The notes: generated from the sequence alone by a model not told the origin. A DNA stretch of 22,409 nt from JBEIVB01 sp040374085 (GCA_040374085.1 JBEIVB010000037.1:1-22409), one strand, 5' to 3'; positions 1 to 6,945 are shown, counted from the stretch's first letter. A program made the numbers and translations.

Positions 1-996
1 GTCGCATCAATTGACTCAATTGTTGACGCGATAAAGAAAAAAAATAAAGTGGTTATCTACTACGATGGTGATGAGCCAGGTGGTAGAGGTCTTAGACAAA
101 TTGAACCTGTCTGTTTTGGTTACAGTAAAGCAGAGGCCTTGGGGAAACATGCAGAATTCATTATTCCCACTTCCATCCAGCCGGAAATCATAGAGCAGCT
201 TTGGAGAGATCTCATAGATCGTAAAGGGGGAGTGCGCTCTTCCAACAGCAACGTACGAAAGGGCGGAACTTCCATCTTTTGCGAATGGTACAATACGCCT
301 CTGGTAAACAGCAATGGAAAAGTTATTGGCGTTAGTTCGCTTGTTCAGGATGTGACTGAGGCAACCCTAAATCAAAAGCGCATCGAAAGTTCGCTTAAGG
401 AAAAAGAAGTACTGATTTCTGAAATTCATCACCGGGTAAAAAACAACCTTGCAGTAGTTTCGGGTTTGCTTTTCCTTCAGGCGGAGAGCGTGGAAGATGA
501 GCAGGTTAAGCAAATGTTTAACGAGAGCGTTGGCCGAATAAAGTCCATGGCCCTTATTCATGAAAAGCTATATAAATTTGATTCGCTGGACGGAATTCAG
601 GTAAAGGAGTACTTTCATAACCTGGCACAAGCGGTGATCCAAACCGGTAATCCGCCCGGTATAAAGATTACCCTGGAGCTTGAGTCCGACGATTCCGTTT
701 TGAACATGAACACCGCCATGAACTGCGGACTTCTGTTGAATGAACTTATGACCAACAGCCTTAAGTATGCCTTTGTGGGCCGAAGAGAGGGCATGATTGG
801 CGTTTCCTTTTCGAGCACAGAGGGTCGCTGCACCTTCCGTTACCTCGACAACGGAATGGGGTTCAATCCCCATCGCAGCCAGCAAACCCATTCCATCGGC
901 ATGGAGCTCATCGAAGCCCTTTCGAGTCAGCTCAATGCATCGATTGGCTTTTCCGGGGTCAACGGCGTTCGATATACCTTTACCTTTGAAACATGA
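1..996 (+). CDS. PAS domain sensor histidine kinase, HisKA_2 family (5' partial)
   Basis: The frame is open from base 1, so the true start lies outside the window; the GTG at 49 is only an internal candidate. A PAS-like segment (roughly codons 40-120) carries GYSKAEALGK, an EWYNTPL stretch and an ending VQDVTE. Next comes the HisKA_2 dimerisation and phosphoacceptor motif IHHRVKNN (first His codon at 427). The HATPase domain follows, with N-box LLLNELMTNSLKYAF, G1 box DNGMGF and the stretch SIGMELIEAL. No membrane span is seen, so the visible part is cytoplasmic. Kinases of this family autophosphorylate on His and pass phosphate to receiver proteins. Its stop codon overlaps the start of a receiver-only regulator, the likely partner. 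The input signal is unknown. The first ~45 codons do not resemble PAS well (see findings). Confidence 0.88.
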   Translation, partial: VASIDSIVDAIKKKNKVVIYYDGDEPGGRGLRQIEPVCFGYSKAEALGKHAEFIIPTSIQPEIIEQLWRDLIDRKGGVRSSNSNVRKGGTSIFCEWYNTPLVNSNGKVIGVSSLVQDVTEATLNQKRIESSLKEKEVLISEIHHRVKNNLAVVSGLLFLQAESVEDEQVKQMFNESVGRIKSMALIHEKLYKFDSLDGIQVKEYFHNLAQAVIQTGNPPGIKITLELESDDSVLNMNTAMNCGLLLNELMTNSLKYAFVGRREGMIGVSFSSTEGRCTFRYLDNGMGFNPHRSQQTHSIGMELIEALSSQLNASIGFSGVNGVRYTFTFET

Positions 997-1367
997 TGAA
1001 GCCCTTGTCAATAGGATTGGTTGAAGACGATTCCATCCTGTCTTTTGTCATGACCAAGTACATTGAGAAGATGGGAAGAGTATGTGCATTTGTTGCCAAA
1101 AAAGGGGATGATGCTGTTCGTCTGGCCAGAGAGTATAAACCTGGAATTATATTAATGGATTTGAACCTGGCCGGGAGTTACGACGGGGTTGAAGCCGCCA
1201 CCCGGATTCGTGAATTTTGGGATGGGCCGTTTGTCTTCCTCACGGGCAACTCCGACGGGCAGTCTCTGGATCGCATTCGGTCTCTACCTGGCGCGCGCTG
1301 GCTCATAAAACCCGTTGATTTTAAGGATTTGGAAGCATACCTCAACGCCTTGGAAGCCGAGTTATAA
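993..1367 (+). CDS. Receiver-only (CheY-like) response regulator
   Basis: A single receiver domain of 124 residues with no output domain. The acidic pocket is E11-D12-D13, the phosphoacceptor is D56 in LMDLNLAG, the switch Thr is T84 in FLTGNS, and the conserved Lys is K106 in LIKPVD. All phosphotransfer residues are therefore present. The start lies in an ATGATGA overlap with the kinase stop (ATG at 993 or 996), which implies translational coupling and makes the kinase the probable donor. With no DNA-binding domain it must act through a protein partner or as a phosphorelay or phosphate sink. The target is not visible here. Confidence 0.9.
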   Translation: MMKPLSIGLVEDDSILSFVMTKYIEKMGRVCAFVAKKGDDAVRLAREYKPGIILMDLNLAGSYDGVEAATRIREFWDGPFVFLTGNSDGQSLDRIRSLPGARWLIKPVDFKDLEAYLNALEAEL

Positions 1368-1370
1368 TAC

Positions 1371-2420
1371 ATGGATGGCCCTATTCGATTAACCTCTTTG
1401 ACGCGCGCCTCGGGTTGCGGGTGCAAAATTTCTCCGCGCGATTTGGGGCAGATCCTGGGCAATGGCTCGGCGGCTTCGGAATTTCACAACCTATTGGTTG
1501 GCCGCACCACCTCTGATGATGCGGCGGTTATGGACATGGGGTCGGAGGGGTGTCTGATTGCCACCACCGACTTCTTCACTCCTATGGTGGACGATCCGTT
1601 TCGCTTTGGTCGCATTGCCGCTGCCAACGCCCTGAGCGACGTATATGCCATGGGGGGCAATCCGATTCTGGCCTTAGGCATTTTGGGTTGGCCGGTAGAG
1701 CAGCTCGGTACCGAGATGGCGGCGCGTGTGATGCAGGGTGCAGAGGCCTGTTGCGCAGAGGCCGGTATTCCTTTGGCCGGCGGACACTCCATTTCCAGCA
1801 TAGAGCCCTTTTATGGCTTGGCTGCAAACGGCTGGGTGAAGCAGGAAAACCTGCGCACCAACGCCATGGGCAAACCGGGTCATCGCCTTTTTATAACAAA
1901 ACCCATTGGAGTGGGCATCTTCAGTGCTGCCTACAAACGCGGCATGCTGAGCGAGGCAGCTATGGAGCCTGTTTGGCGGCACATGGAAACCTTAAACCGG
2001 GTAGGCTCTGAACTCGGAAAAATACCTGGGGTTGGAGCGGTTACCGATGTCACCGGATTCGGTTTGGTGGGGCATTTGCTCGAAATCTGCCGGGCTTCGC
2101 AAACAGCGGCTCGTTTGCAAACCTCGCGCATTCCGCTGATGCCCGGGCTACACGATCTGCTTGCACAGTGGGTGTATCCCGACAGTACCACGCGCAATTA
2201 CCAAGCCCAACAATCCTATGTTTCGGGTTGGGGCGATTTGGATTTTTTGTGGGCATGCGATCCGCAAACCAACGGTGGGTTGTTGATTTCCGTTTCTCCG
2301 GAGGATGAAGAGACCCTTATAAAAACAGCACAGGCAGCCGGGGTTTCTCCCAACTGCCTGGTGTGCATCGGCGAACTCCTGCCTTGGCAGGAAGTGCCGA
2401 TCATGTTTTCTGTTGATTAA
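1371..2420 (+). CDS. selD: Selenide, water dikinase (selenophosphate synthetase)
   Basis: SelD makes selenophosphate from selenide and ATP, releasing AMP and phosphate. Selenophosphate feeds selenocysteine synthesis (SelA) and tRNA 2-selenouridine synthesis (SelU/MnmH). The N-terminal SGCGCKISP motif carries the catalytic Cys16 and Lys19, matching Cys17/Lys20 of E. coli SelD; the position is a plain Cys (TGC), not TGA-encoded Sec. AIRS-type nucleotide-binding segments follow: TSDDAAVMD, ATTDFFTPMVDDPF, and AGGHSI around residue 140. A later VTDVTGFGLVGHL stretch and a C-terminal DPQTNGGLL segment are also typical. At 349 residues it matches the usual length. It starts 3 nt after the response regulator, so it is cotranscribed with the two-component pair. 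No selA, selB, selC or selU lies in the window, so the pathway it serves is not shown. Confidence 0.95.
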   Translation: MDGPIRLTSLTRASGCGCKISPRDLGQILGNGSAASEFHNLLVGRTTSDDAAVMDMGSEGCLIATTDFFTPMVDDPFRFGRIAAANALSDVYAMGGNPILALGILGWPVEQLGTEMAARVMQGAEACCAEAGIPLAGGHSISSIEPFYGLAANGWVKQENLRTNAMGKPGHRLFITKPIGVGIFSAAYKRGMLSEAAMEPVWRHMETLNRVGSELGKIPGVGAVTDVTGFGLVGHLLEICRASQTAARLQTSRIPLMPGLHDLLAQWVYPDSTTRNYQAQQSYVSGWGDLDFLWACDPQTNGGLLISVSPEDEETLIKTAQAAGVSPNCLVCIGELLPWQEVPIMFSVD

Positions 2421-2827
2421 AACGGCAGGTCGTCTTCTTGCCCGTTTAGGTAAGACTCTGCACCAACGGGTGATGGAGGTGGAGCGCCTACAGAAGCAGA
2501 AGCATAGCCGCCTCCGGCCGGGGGAGCACTGGCAGCAGGTGCCTGCTCGGCTACGCGCTCAATGCGCCATGCGTCCAGTGTATTGAAATAACGCATTTCT
2601 CCTTGTGGGCTTTTCCACTCGCGCCCGCGCAGGTTGAACGATACTTTTACCGTTTCACCTTCCTGGTAGGGGTCCAACAGGGAGCATTTATCTTGCACCA
2701 ACTGAAACGAGAGGTGTTGTGGATATTGCGAGCTGTTTTCGGTGATCACGAATTCGCGCTTCCGGAAGGTGTCGCTTACCTTCACTTCGGGCATCTTGGC
2801 CCGGATGGTACCGGTGATTTGAAACAT
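2417..2827 (-). CDS. DUF3127 OB-fold protein with SSB-like C-terminal tip
   Basis: A 136-residue protein. Residues 1-93 match the DUF3127 family, a predicted OB-fold domain common in Bacteroidota, with motifs such as FRKREFVIT, FQLVQDKCSLLD and VSFNLRGREW. A disordered Ala/Pro/Gly/Ser linker follows (about 95-125), and the protein ends in QEDDLPF. This order (OB fold, flexible linker, acidic tip ending Pro-Phe) is the plan of bacterial single-stranded DNA-binding proteins, whose tip DDDIPF recruits repair and replication partners. I infer a nucleic-acid or protein-recruitment role; binding has not been shown from sequence. The start is 11 nt downstream of the flavin reductase stop, so the two are probably cotranscribed. 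The stop overlaps the convergent selD stop by 4 nt. Confidence 0.85.
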   Translation of the reverse strand: MFQITGTIRAKMPEVKVSDTFRKREFVITENSSQYPQHLSFQLVQDKCSLLDPYQEGETVKVSFNLRGREWKSPQGEMRYFNTLDAWRIERVAEQAPAASAPPAGGGYASASVGAPPPSPVGAESYLNGQEDDLPF

Positions 2828-2838
2828 ATAACGAGAGT

Positions 2839-3732
2839 TTAGGTTGTTTCGGATGGAAAAAGGAGCAACTTCCAGGCCTCCTCCACCTTCCCGCTGTCGA
2901 GCAGGTGGGCGGCCATCTTGTGTTGCATGGTTTGTTTTTCAGATGCGCTCATGCCGCGAAGGGCATCTTCGAGCCGTATTTCTTGGGCATAATGAACGGT
3001 TGATTCCGCTTCGGGCAGGTGTTCTATGTTTCCGAGCTGACCCAAGTGGTTTCCGGTGAGCACCTTGCTGAGGCGAACAGACTCGGGGAGCCGATCGATT
3101 CCGATGCCCAAGGTGGTTAGAGGCTTAGCTACTTCAAAAAGCGCATCGCCAAAGCCTTTTGCATACCAGTTAGCCCCCAATCGGCCTACCAGCTTAATCT
3201 TGTGCTGATCGATACGGCCTTCGTGGAGCACCGATTCGTGTATGTGCATCGCCAGCACCTCGCACAGCACCAAAACACCCGCTCCGCCTTCGTTGCCTAA
3301 GGGAATGGTATCGGTAACCCGGCATTCAAACTGTACCGGTGATTCTTTTACACGTGGTGGTTTAATCTTCTCGGAGGCCAACTCAGTGAATCCGGCCTTC
3401 ACAAATTCATTCACTCCTTCGGGATATTCTGTGCTGGCCAGAGAGGCTTGCTGCACCATATCGTAGTTGACTATGTTCACCACCACTTCGGGCACAACCA
3501 ACACATTCTCTAAAGTATGCTTGGTGGTATTGTCGCGTACCCGGCGGGCAGGACTGAACACCAAAACAGGAGGATTGCTGCTGAAAACGTTGAAGAAACT
3601 GAAGGGGCTGAGATTGGGCACACCGTCTGCATTTACCGTGCTGGCAAAGGCGATGGGCCGGGGCCCAATGGCACCGGTTAAAAAACCCTGCCATTTGGCA
3701 GGGCTCATATCTGCTGCGTAATACGTAACCAT
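2839..3732 (-). CDS. Flavin reductase-like FMN-binding domain protein
   Basis: The N-terminal ~200 residues match the flavin reductase-like (split-barrel FMN-binding) family. They include GPRPIAFASTVNADG, NLSPFSFFNVFSSNPP and a central segment with KESPVQFECRVTDT. About 90 further residues (from about LFEVAKPL) form a C-terminal extension often seen in Bacteroidota homologues. The family binds FMN and includes NAD(P)H:flavin oxidoreductases and related enzymes; the substrate cannot be read from sequence. I place the start at the ATG at 3732 (MVTYYAADMSP). A longer frame would need a TTG at 3744 inside the probable -7 promoter box. No signal peptide is present, so it is cytoplasmic. Confidence 0.87.
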   Translation of the reverse strand: MVTYYAADMSPAKWQGFLTGAIGPRPIAFASTVNADGVPNLSPFSFFNVFSSNPPVLVFSPARRVRDNTTKHTLENVLVVPEVVVNIVNYDMVQQASLASTEYPEGVNEFVKAGFTELASEKIKPPRVKESPVQFECRVTDTIPLGNEGGAGVLVLCEVLAMHIHESVLHEGRIDQHKIKLVGRLGANWYAKGFGDALFEVAKPLTTLGIGIDRLPESVRLSKVLTGNHLGQLGNIEHLPEAESTVHYAQEIRLEDALRGMSASEKQTMQHKMAAHLLDSGKVEEAWKLLLFPSETT

Positions 3733-3741
3733 ATAATGTTC

Positions 3742-3749
3742 CAAAAATA
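3742..3749 (-). promoter_or_regulatory. Putative Bacteroidota -7 box for the flavin reductase/DUF3127 unit
   Basis: On the minus strand this reads TATTTTTG, matching TAnnTTTG, 9 nt upstream of the ATG at 3732. No TTG element is seen at the usual distance, so this is a weak call. Transcription would give a very short leader. Confidence 0.35.
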
Positions 3750-3807
3750 AGCAAAGCGGAAGGCACTGGCCCGCCAGTTTATCAACGAGTTTTCAACCGA
3801 CCCGCAC

Positions 3808-3838
3808 AAAACAAAAAGCCCCAGGAAAACCCGGGGCT
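3808..3838 (-). terminator. Intrinsic terminator of the small lipoprotein gene
   Basis: Arms AGCCCC (3817-3822) and GGGGCT (3833-3838) pair around a 10-nt loop that has a further GG/CC pairing. On the minus strand the hairpin is followed by TTTTTGTTTT (3808-3817). It sits 22 nt beyond the lipoprotein stop. Confidence 0.85.
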
Positions 3839-3860
3839 CTTGTTCTCGGAAAAATCCGAA

Positions 3861-4073
3861 TTACTTCGCTTCTTCTTTAGCAGGCTCAGCAGTTGCAGCA
3901 GCGCTGTCAGCAGGAGCAGCCATAGCAGCTGAATCAACTGGAGCAGCAGCTGGCTCAGTAACAACAGCAGCAGTGTCGGCAGAACCTTCAGCCTTCTCTT
4001 CTTTGTTACCACAAGCAGTTGACAAGGTTACTACCGCAGCAGCAACGAAGAAAAACTTAAACAGATTTTTCAT
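3861..4073 (-). CDS. Small Ala/Pro-rich lipoprotein
   Basis: A 70-residue protein. It opens with a lipoprotein signal (MKNLFKFFF, then AAAVVTLSTAC), with the probable lipidated Cys at position 21. The mature part is low-complexity Ala/Glu/Pro/Asp/Ser, with repeated DSAA and ADxAA units and an acidic-basic tail AKEEAK. No fold is recognised; similar short Ala/Pro-rich lipoproteins are frequent in Bacteroidota and of unknown role. The start at 4073 is chosen because it begins the signal peptide; a frame extension to 4127 adds 18 residues that would disrupt it. It is a lone gene divergent from the ECF sigma unit, with its own terminator. Confidence 0.82.
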   Translation of the reverse strand: MKNLFKFFFVAAAVVTLSTACGNKEEKAEGSADTAAVVTEPAAAPVDSAAMAAPADSAAATAEPAKEEAK

Positions 4074-4114
4074 GGTGTTTTTTTGTGTTTGTTTTGATTC
4101 AAGGGTTAATACCC

Positions 4115-4196
4115 AGGAGGCGTGCAAGGTAACCCACCACCCTTAAAAAAAAGACATAAGTAATTGAAAATCAACACAATAATTTTCACGCCTCCT
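4115..4196. repeat. Separated 10-bp perfect inverted repeat
   Basis: AGGAGGCGTG at 4115-4124 is the exact reverse complement of CACGCCTCCT at 4187-4196. The arms are 62 nt apart and do not extend at either end. It could be a pair of binding sites for one regulator, or chance. Confidence 0.55.
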
Positions 4197-4269
4197 CTTC
4201 AGCGGTGTTTAAACCGGGTCTGCTACCCGATTGGCTGGGATGGCGCGTTTTTTTCCCGATGGATTGGGT

Positions 4270-4277
4270 TACCTTTG
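4270..4277 (+). promoter_or_regulatory. Putative -7 box for the ECF sigma operon
   Basis: TACCTTTG matches TAnnTTTG and lies 21 nt upstream of the ATG at 4299. At the -33 position there is only a T-run (from about 4248), not a clear TTG. It resembles the housekeeping consensus of Bacteroidota, so basal expression need not depend on the ECF factor itself. Confidence 0.5.
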
Positions 4278-4280
4278 AAG

Positions 4281-4297
4281 CGTTAACGGTATTAACG
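4281..4297. promoter_or_regulatory. Palindrome between -7 box and sigma start codon (possible operator)
   Basis: CGTTAA (4281-4286) and TTAACG (4292-4297) form a perfect 6-bp inverted repeat around a 5-nt spacer. The site covers the expected transcription start and ends one base before the ATG. An operator or a small leader hairpin would both fit. Confidence 0.45.
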
Positions 4298-4298
4298 T

Positions 4299-4889
4299 AT
4301 GGAAACTCAACCGGCGGCTCGGCTTCCTCTCGATGAAACTGCCCTTTTAGAGGGCGTTCGCGCAGGCGAAAGCAGGTCACTGGAACAGGTGTACAAATCG
4401 TTCTTTCCGGCCATACGCCATTTCTTGATCCTCAACAACGGCTCTGAGCAGGAGGCGCGCGACCTCTACCAAGAGGCCATCATGGTGCTGTACGAAAAAG
4501 TACGGCGCGATGCTGCACCTCTGAATTGCTCCATCAGCACCTTCCTATACTCGGTGGTGCGGAACCTTTGGCTGAAACAGCTGCGTGAGCGAAACCGCGC
4601 ACCCATGGTGGCCGACAGCCTCCACAGCTTGGCCGATGTAACCGCAGATGTTGAGGCCGGGGTAGAACAAGAAACCCTTTTCAAGAATATGGCACATGCC
4701 CTCAACCAACTGGGCGAGCCTTGCAAATCGCTCATAGAAGCCTTCTACATCGAAGAAGCCTCTATGGATGTGCTGGCAGACCGGTTCGGTTACAGCGGCA
4801 GCGATACCGCCAAGAACCAAAAGTACAAATGCCTCATGCGCTTGAGGCGCCTGTTTTTCGATGGGCAAGGAAGAGGATCCGCGTTGTAA
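4299..4889 (+). CDS. ECF-type RNA polymerase sigma-70 family factor
   Basis: A 196-residue protein with sigma region 2 at about residues 27-100 (FFPAIRHFLI, then ARDLYQEAIMVLYEKV and FLYSVVRNLWLKQLR) and region 4 at about 132-186 (a CKSLIEAFYIEEASMDVLADRFGY helix-turn-helix, then KNQKYKCLMRLRRLF). The two are joined by an Asp/Glu-rich linker, with no region 1 or 3, which is the ECF layout. It directs RNA polymerase to a dedicated promoter set and is usually held by an anti-sigma factor encoded next to it. Here the next gene, 19 nt downstream, has an anti-sigma-like N-terminus fused to a protease. The ATG at 4299 suits the domain boundaries. Confidence 0.92.
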   Translation: METQPAARLPLDETALLEGVRAGESRSLEQVYKSFFPAIRHFLILNNGSEQEARDLYQEAIMVLYEKVRRDAAPLNCSISTFLYSVVRNLWLKQLRERNRAPMVADSLHSLADVTADVEAGVEQETLFKNMAHALNQLGEPCKSLIEAFYIEEASMDVLADRFGYSGSDTAKNQKYKCLMRLRRLFFDGQGRGSAL

Positions 4890-4908
4890 AAGAAGAAGAA
4901 CGGAACAC

Positions 4909-6012
4909 ATGGAGAAAGAACTGTTATTGGAAACCATAGAACGCTACCTCACCGGCAATATGTCGCCCGAGGAAGCCATACAGTTTGAAGAGGAGTTGAG
5001 CCGCCGTCCCAGTTTGCTTGCCTTTACCGAGCAACACGCAGAAGTAATGGAGGGACTCTCCGCATTCGGTCGTCAATCAAAGATACGCACCCTGCTCGAT
5101 GAGGTTCACCGCGCGCATTTTTCGGAAACGGCTGCCGCATCATCAGAACCCCTCGAAGCAACCAACCCCATTCCTGCTCACCGCTTCCATTTCACGTGGC
5201 GTGTGGCAATGGTGGCAGCATCCGTTGCGGTGTTGGTTTCTCTTGGCGGTGTATTGGCCTGGCAAAATTTCTATTCTCTAAACAAAACCTCTGCCAACTT
5301 CAGAGCTCTTCGTAGAGAGGTAGATAAAATCAAGCGCAGTCAAACCCGCATGATCGAAGACCTCAACGTGCCGGCCAAACCGGAAGGTACGCCCGGTGTG
5401 TATGGCGGAACAGGCTTTGCCCTCAGTCCCAACGGCTATCTCCTAACCAGCTACCATGTGGTGAAAGGCGGTGATTCCGTGTATGTAGAAAACATAAACG
5501 GACAACGCTATAAGGCTAAAGTCGTGTTAAACCACGCTGCCTACGACCTTGCCGTATTGAAAATCATCGATCCTTCCTTCACCGGTTGGAAAAACCTTCC
5601 CCTGAGCTTCCGCAAGCGCAGCGCCGATTTGGGCGAACGCATCTACACCCTAGGATTCCCGCGCGAAGACATTGTGTATGGAGAAGGCAGCATAGCCTCG
5701 CAAACCGGTTTCAACGGAGATACTGCTGCTTATCAGGTTTCCATTCCCGTAAACCCCGGAAACAGCGGTGGACCTGTACTCGACGATAAAGGCAATGTGG
5801 TAGGACTCATCAGCGGAAAAGAAACCGAAACCGAAGGCGCAGCTTTTGCCATCAAATCGGACCTCATTCTGAAGGCCATCGAAGAGGCAAAAGCCGATAC
5901 TGCCGGACAAACTATTGCCCTTCCTAAATCCTCCGGCATGGCAGGGTTAACCCGAGCGCAGCAGGTAAAGCGCTTGCGCGACTTTGTGTTTCTAGTTAAA
6001 GTTTACAACTAA
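4909..6012 (+). CDS. Membrane-anchored trypsin-like (S1C) serine protease with anti-sigma-like N-terminus
   Basis: Residues 1-70 are a helical acidic segment (ETIERYLTGNMSPEEAIQFE, then EQHAEVMEGL) like the cytoplasmic part of Bacteroidota anti-sigma factors. One membrane span lies at about 98-120 (VAMVAASVAVLVSLGGVLAW). A charged, probably coiled-coil stretch follows (about 128-155), then a chymotrypsin-fold protease domain of the HtrA/DegP type. The triad is intact: H183 in SYHVVKGG, D213 in AAYDLAVLKI and S286 in NPGNSGGPV. No PDZ domain follows; the protein ends about 80 residues after the Ser. Predicted topology is N-terminus in the cytoplasm and protease in the periplasm. I chose the ATG at 4909 (MEKELLLETI); an upstream ATG at 4861 would overlap the sigma gene and add basic residues unlike the family. 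Linking it to sigma control is inference from the N-terminus and gene order. Confidence 0.87.
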   Translation: MEKELLLETIERYLTGNMSPEEAIQFEEELSRRPSLLAFTEQHAEVMEGLSAFGRQSKIRTLLDEVHRAHFSETAAASSEPLEATNPIPAHRFHFTWRVAMVAASVAVLVSLGGVLAWQNFYSLNKTSANFRALRREVDKIKRSQTRMIEDLNVPAKPEGTPGVYGGTGFALSPNGYLLTSYHVVKGGDSVYVENINGQRYKAKVVLNHAAYDLAVLKIIDPSFTGWKNLPLSFRKRSADLGERIYTLGFPREDIVYGEGSIASQTGFNGDTAAYQVSIPVNPGNSGGPVLDDKGNVVGLISGKETETEGAAFAIKSDLILKAIEEAKADTAGQTIALPKSSGMAGLTRAQQVKRLRDFVFLVKVYN

Positions 6013-6018
6013 TTGGTA

Positions 6019-6945
6019 ATGACCCAACAAGACATCCTTGCCATGGTGCAAGGTGTTATTCCCGCCTACGCCCTGATCATTGGGCTTGAGATGGTGATGA
6101 GCTACGTGCACAACCGCCACTACTACACCACCAAAGACACCTTCACCAACGTTTACCTCAGCAGCCTTAATTTCCTCCTTGATTTGGCCATGAAAGGCTT
6201 TTTCGGGTGGTTTATGTTCTGGTTGTCTTCCTTTGGCATGGCTCCTATTTCCAATCCTTGGTTGTATTGGATTCTGTTGCTCATCTTGGAGGATTTCGCT
6301 TTTTATTGGGAGCACCGCTTCGACCATACGGTGCGTTTGTTTTGGGCCGTTCACGTTACGCACCACAGCAGCGACAAGTTCAACCTCACCACCGGTTTCC
6401 GATCTTCGGTTTTTCAGCCCCTCTATCGTTTCATTTACTTCATTCCCCTACCCCTTCTCGGTTTCCAGCCCTGGGACATTCTGTTCATGTATTCGGCTAC
6501 CCAGATCTACGGCATTCTCATTCATACACAATACATAAACAAACTGGGTTTTTTGGAGGGGTTTATGGCTACTCCTTCTCACCACAGGGTACACCACGCC
6601 AGCAACACCCCTTACCTCGATAAAAACATGGGTATGGTGTTCATCATTTGGGATAAGCTCTTTGGCACCTTCGAACCCGAAGACAACAGCCGGGAAGAAA
6701 TGCGGTTTGGGCTTACCAAACCCCTCGACAAGCCCCACCACCCGGTAAACATAGTAGCACACGAATGGAAATCCATTTGGCGCGATGTGCGCAGGCCCTT
6801 GCCTTTGAAGACGCGGTTGAAGTACCTGTTTATGCCGCCCGGCTGGAGCCACGACGGCTCCTCCCAAACCTCGCGGGAGTTGCAAGAGGCCTATTGGAAA
6901 CAACATCGAACGCCAAATCGTGCTGCTGCGGATACACCCCGATAA
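6019..6945 (+). CDS. Sterol desaturase / fatty acid hydroxylase superfamily protein
   Basis: A 308-residue integral membrane di-iron enzyme. The histidine clusters expected of the superfamily are all present: H99-R-F-D-H103, H112-V-T-H-H116 and H188-H-R-V-H-H193. They are set between hydrophobic spans, with N-terminal spans at about 10-27 and 50-75. The family hydroxylates or desaturates lipid acyl chains, sterols or related lipids using O2; the substrate is not evident. The ATG at 6019, 6 nt after the protease stop, is preferred over the TTG at 6013. Its position in the ECF sigma unit suggests a role in remodelling membrane lipids. Its 3' end overlaps the next gene by 26 nt. Confidence 0.9.
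   Translation: MTQQDILAMVQGVIPAYALIIGLEMVMSYVHNRHYYTTKDTFTNVYLSSLNFLLDLAMKGFFGWFMFWLSSFGMAPISNPWLYWILLLILEDFAFYWEHRFDHTVRLFWAVHVTHHSSDKFNLTTGFRSSVFQPLYRFIYFIPLPLLGFQPWDILFMYSATQIYGILIHTQYINKLGFLEGFMATPSHHRVHHASNTPYLDKNMGMVFIIWDKLFGTFEPEDNSREEMRFGLTKPLDKPHHPVNIVAHEWKSIWRDVRRPLPLKTRLKYLFMPPGWSHDGSSQTSRELQEAYWKQHRTPNRAAADTPR

Larger units (their letters stand above)
4074..4298. other. Divergent intergenic region (225 bp) between lipoprotein and ECF sigma genes
   Basis: This is the longest gene-free stretch in the window and no plausible small ORF is seen in it. It holds the -7 box for the sigma gene (4270), a palindrome next to the sigma start (4281-4297) and a separated 10-bp inverted repeat (4115-4124 and 4187-4196). 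The lipoprotein side has a long A-rich leader; I found no confident -7 box for that direction. Confidence 0.7.

Noticed and set aside
568..1011. 147-residue open frame antisense to the kinase
   Set aside because: The sense frame carries the N-box and G1 motifs of the HATPase domain; the antisense product has no family features.
1411..1430. Possible selenocysteine in SelD
   Set aside because: The codons in SGCGCK are ordinary Cys codons with no in-frame TGA, so this is the Cys form.
3782..4012. Leu-rich open frame on the minus strand, overlapping the small lipoprotein
   Set aside because: The poly-Leu chain is the out-of-frame reading of the lipoprotein's GCA/GCT-rich repeats. The lipoprotein frame has a good signal peptide, lipobox and terminator.
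4101..4114. Short GGGT-TAAT-ACCC palindrome upstream of the lipoprotein
   Set aside because: Four-base arms are too short to distinguish from chance and no -7 box fits it.
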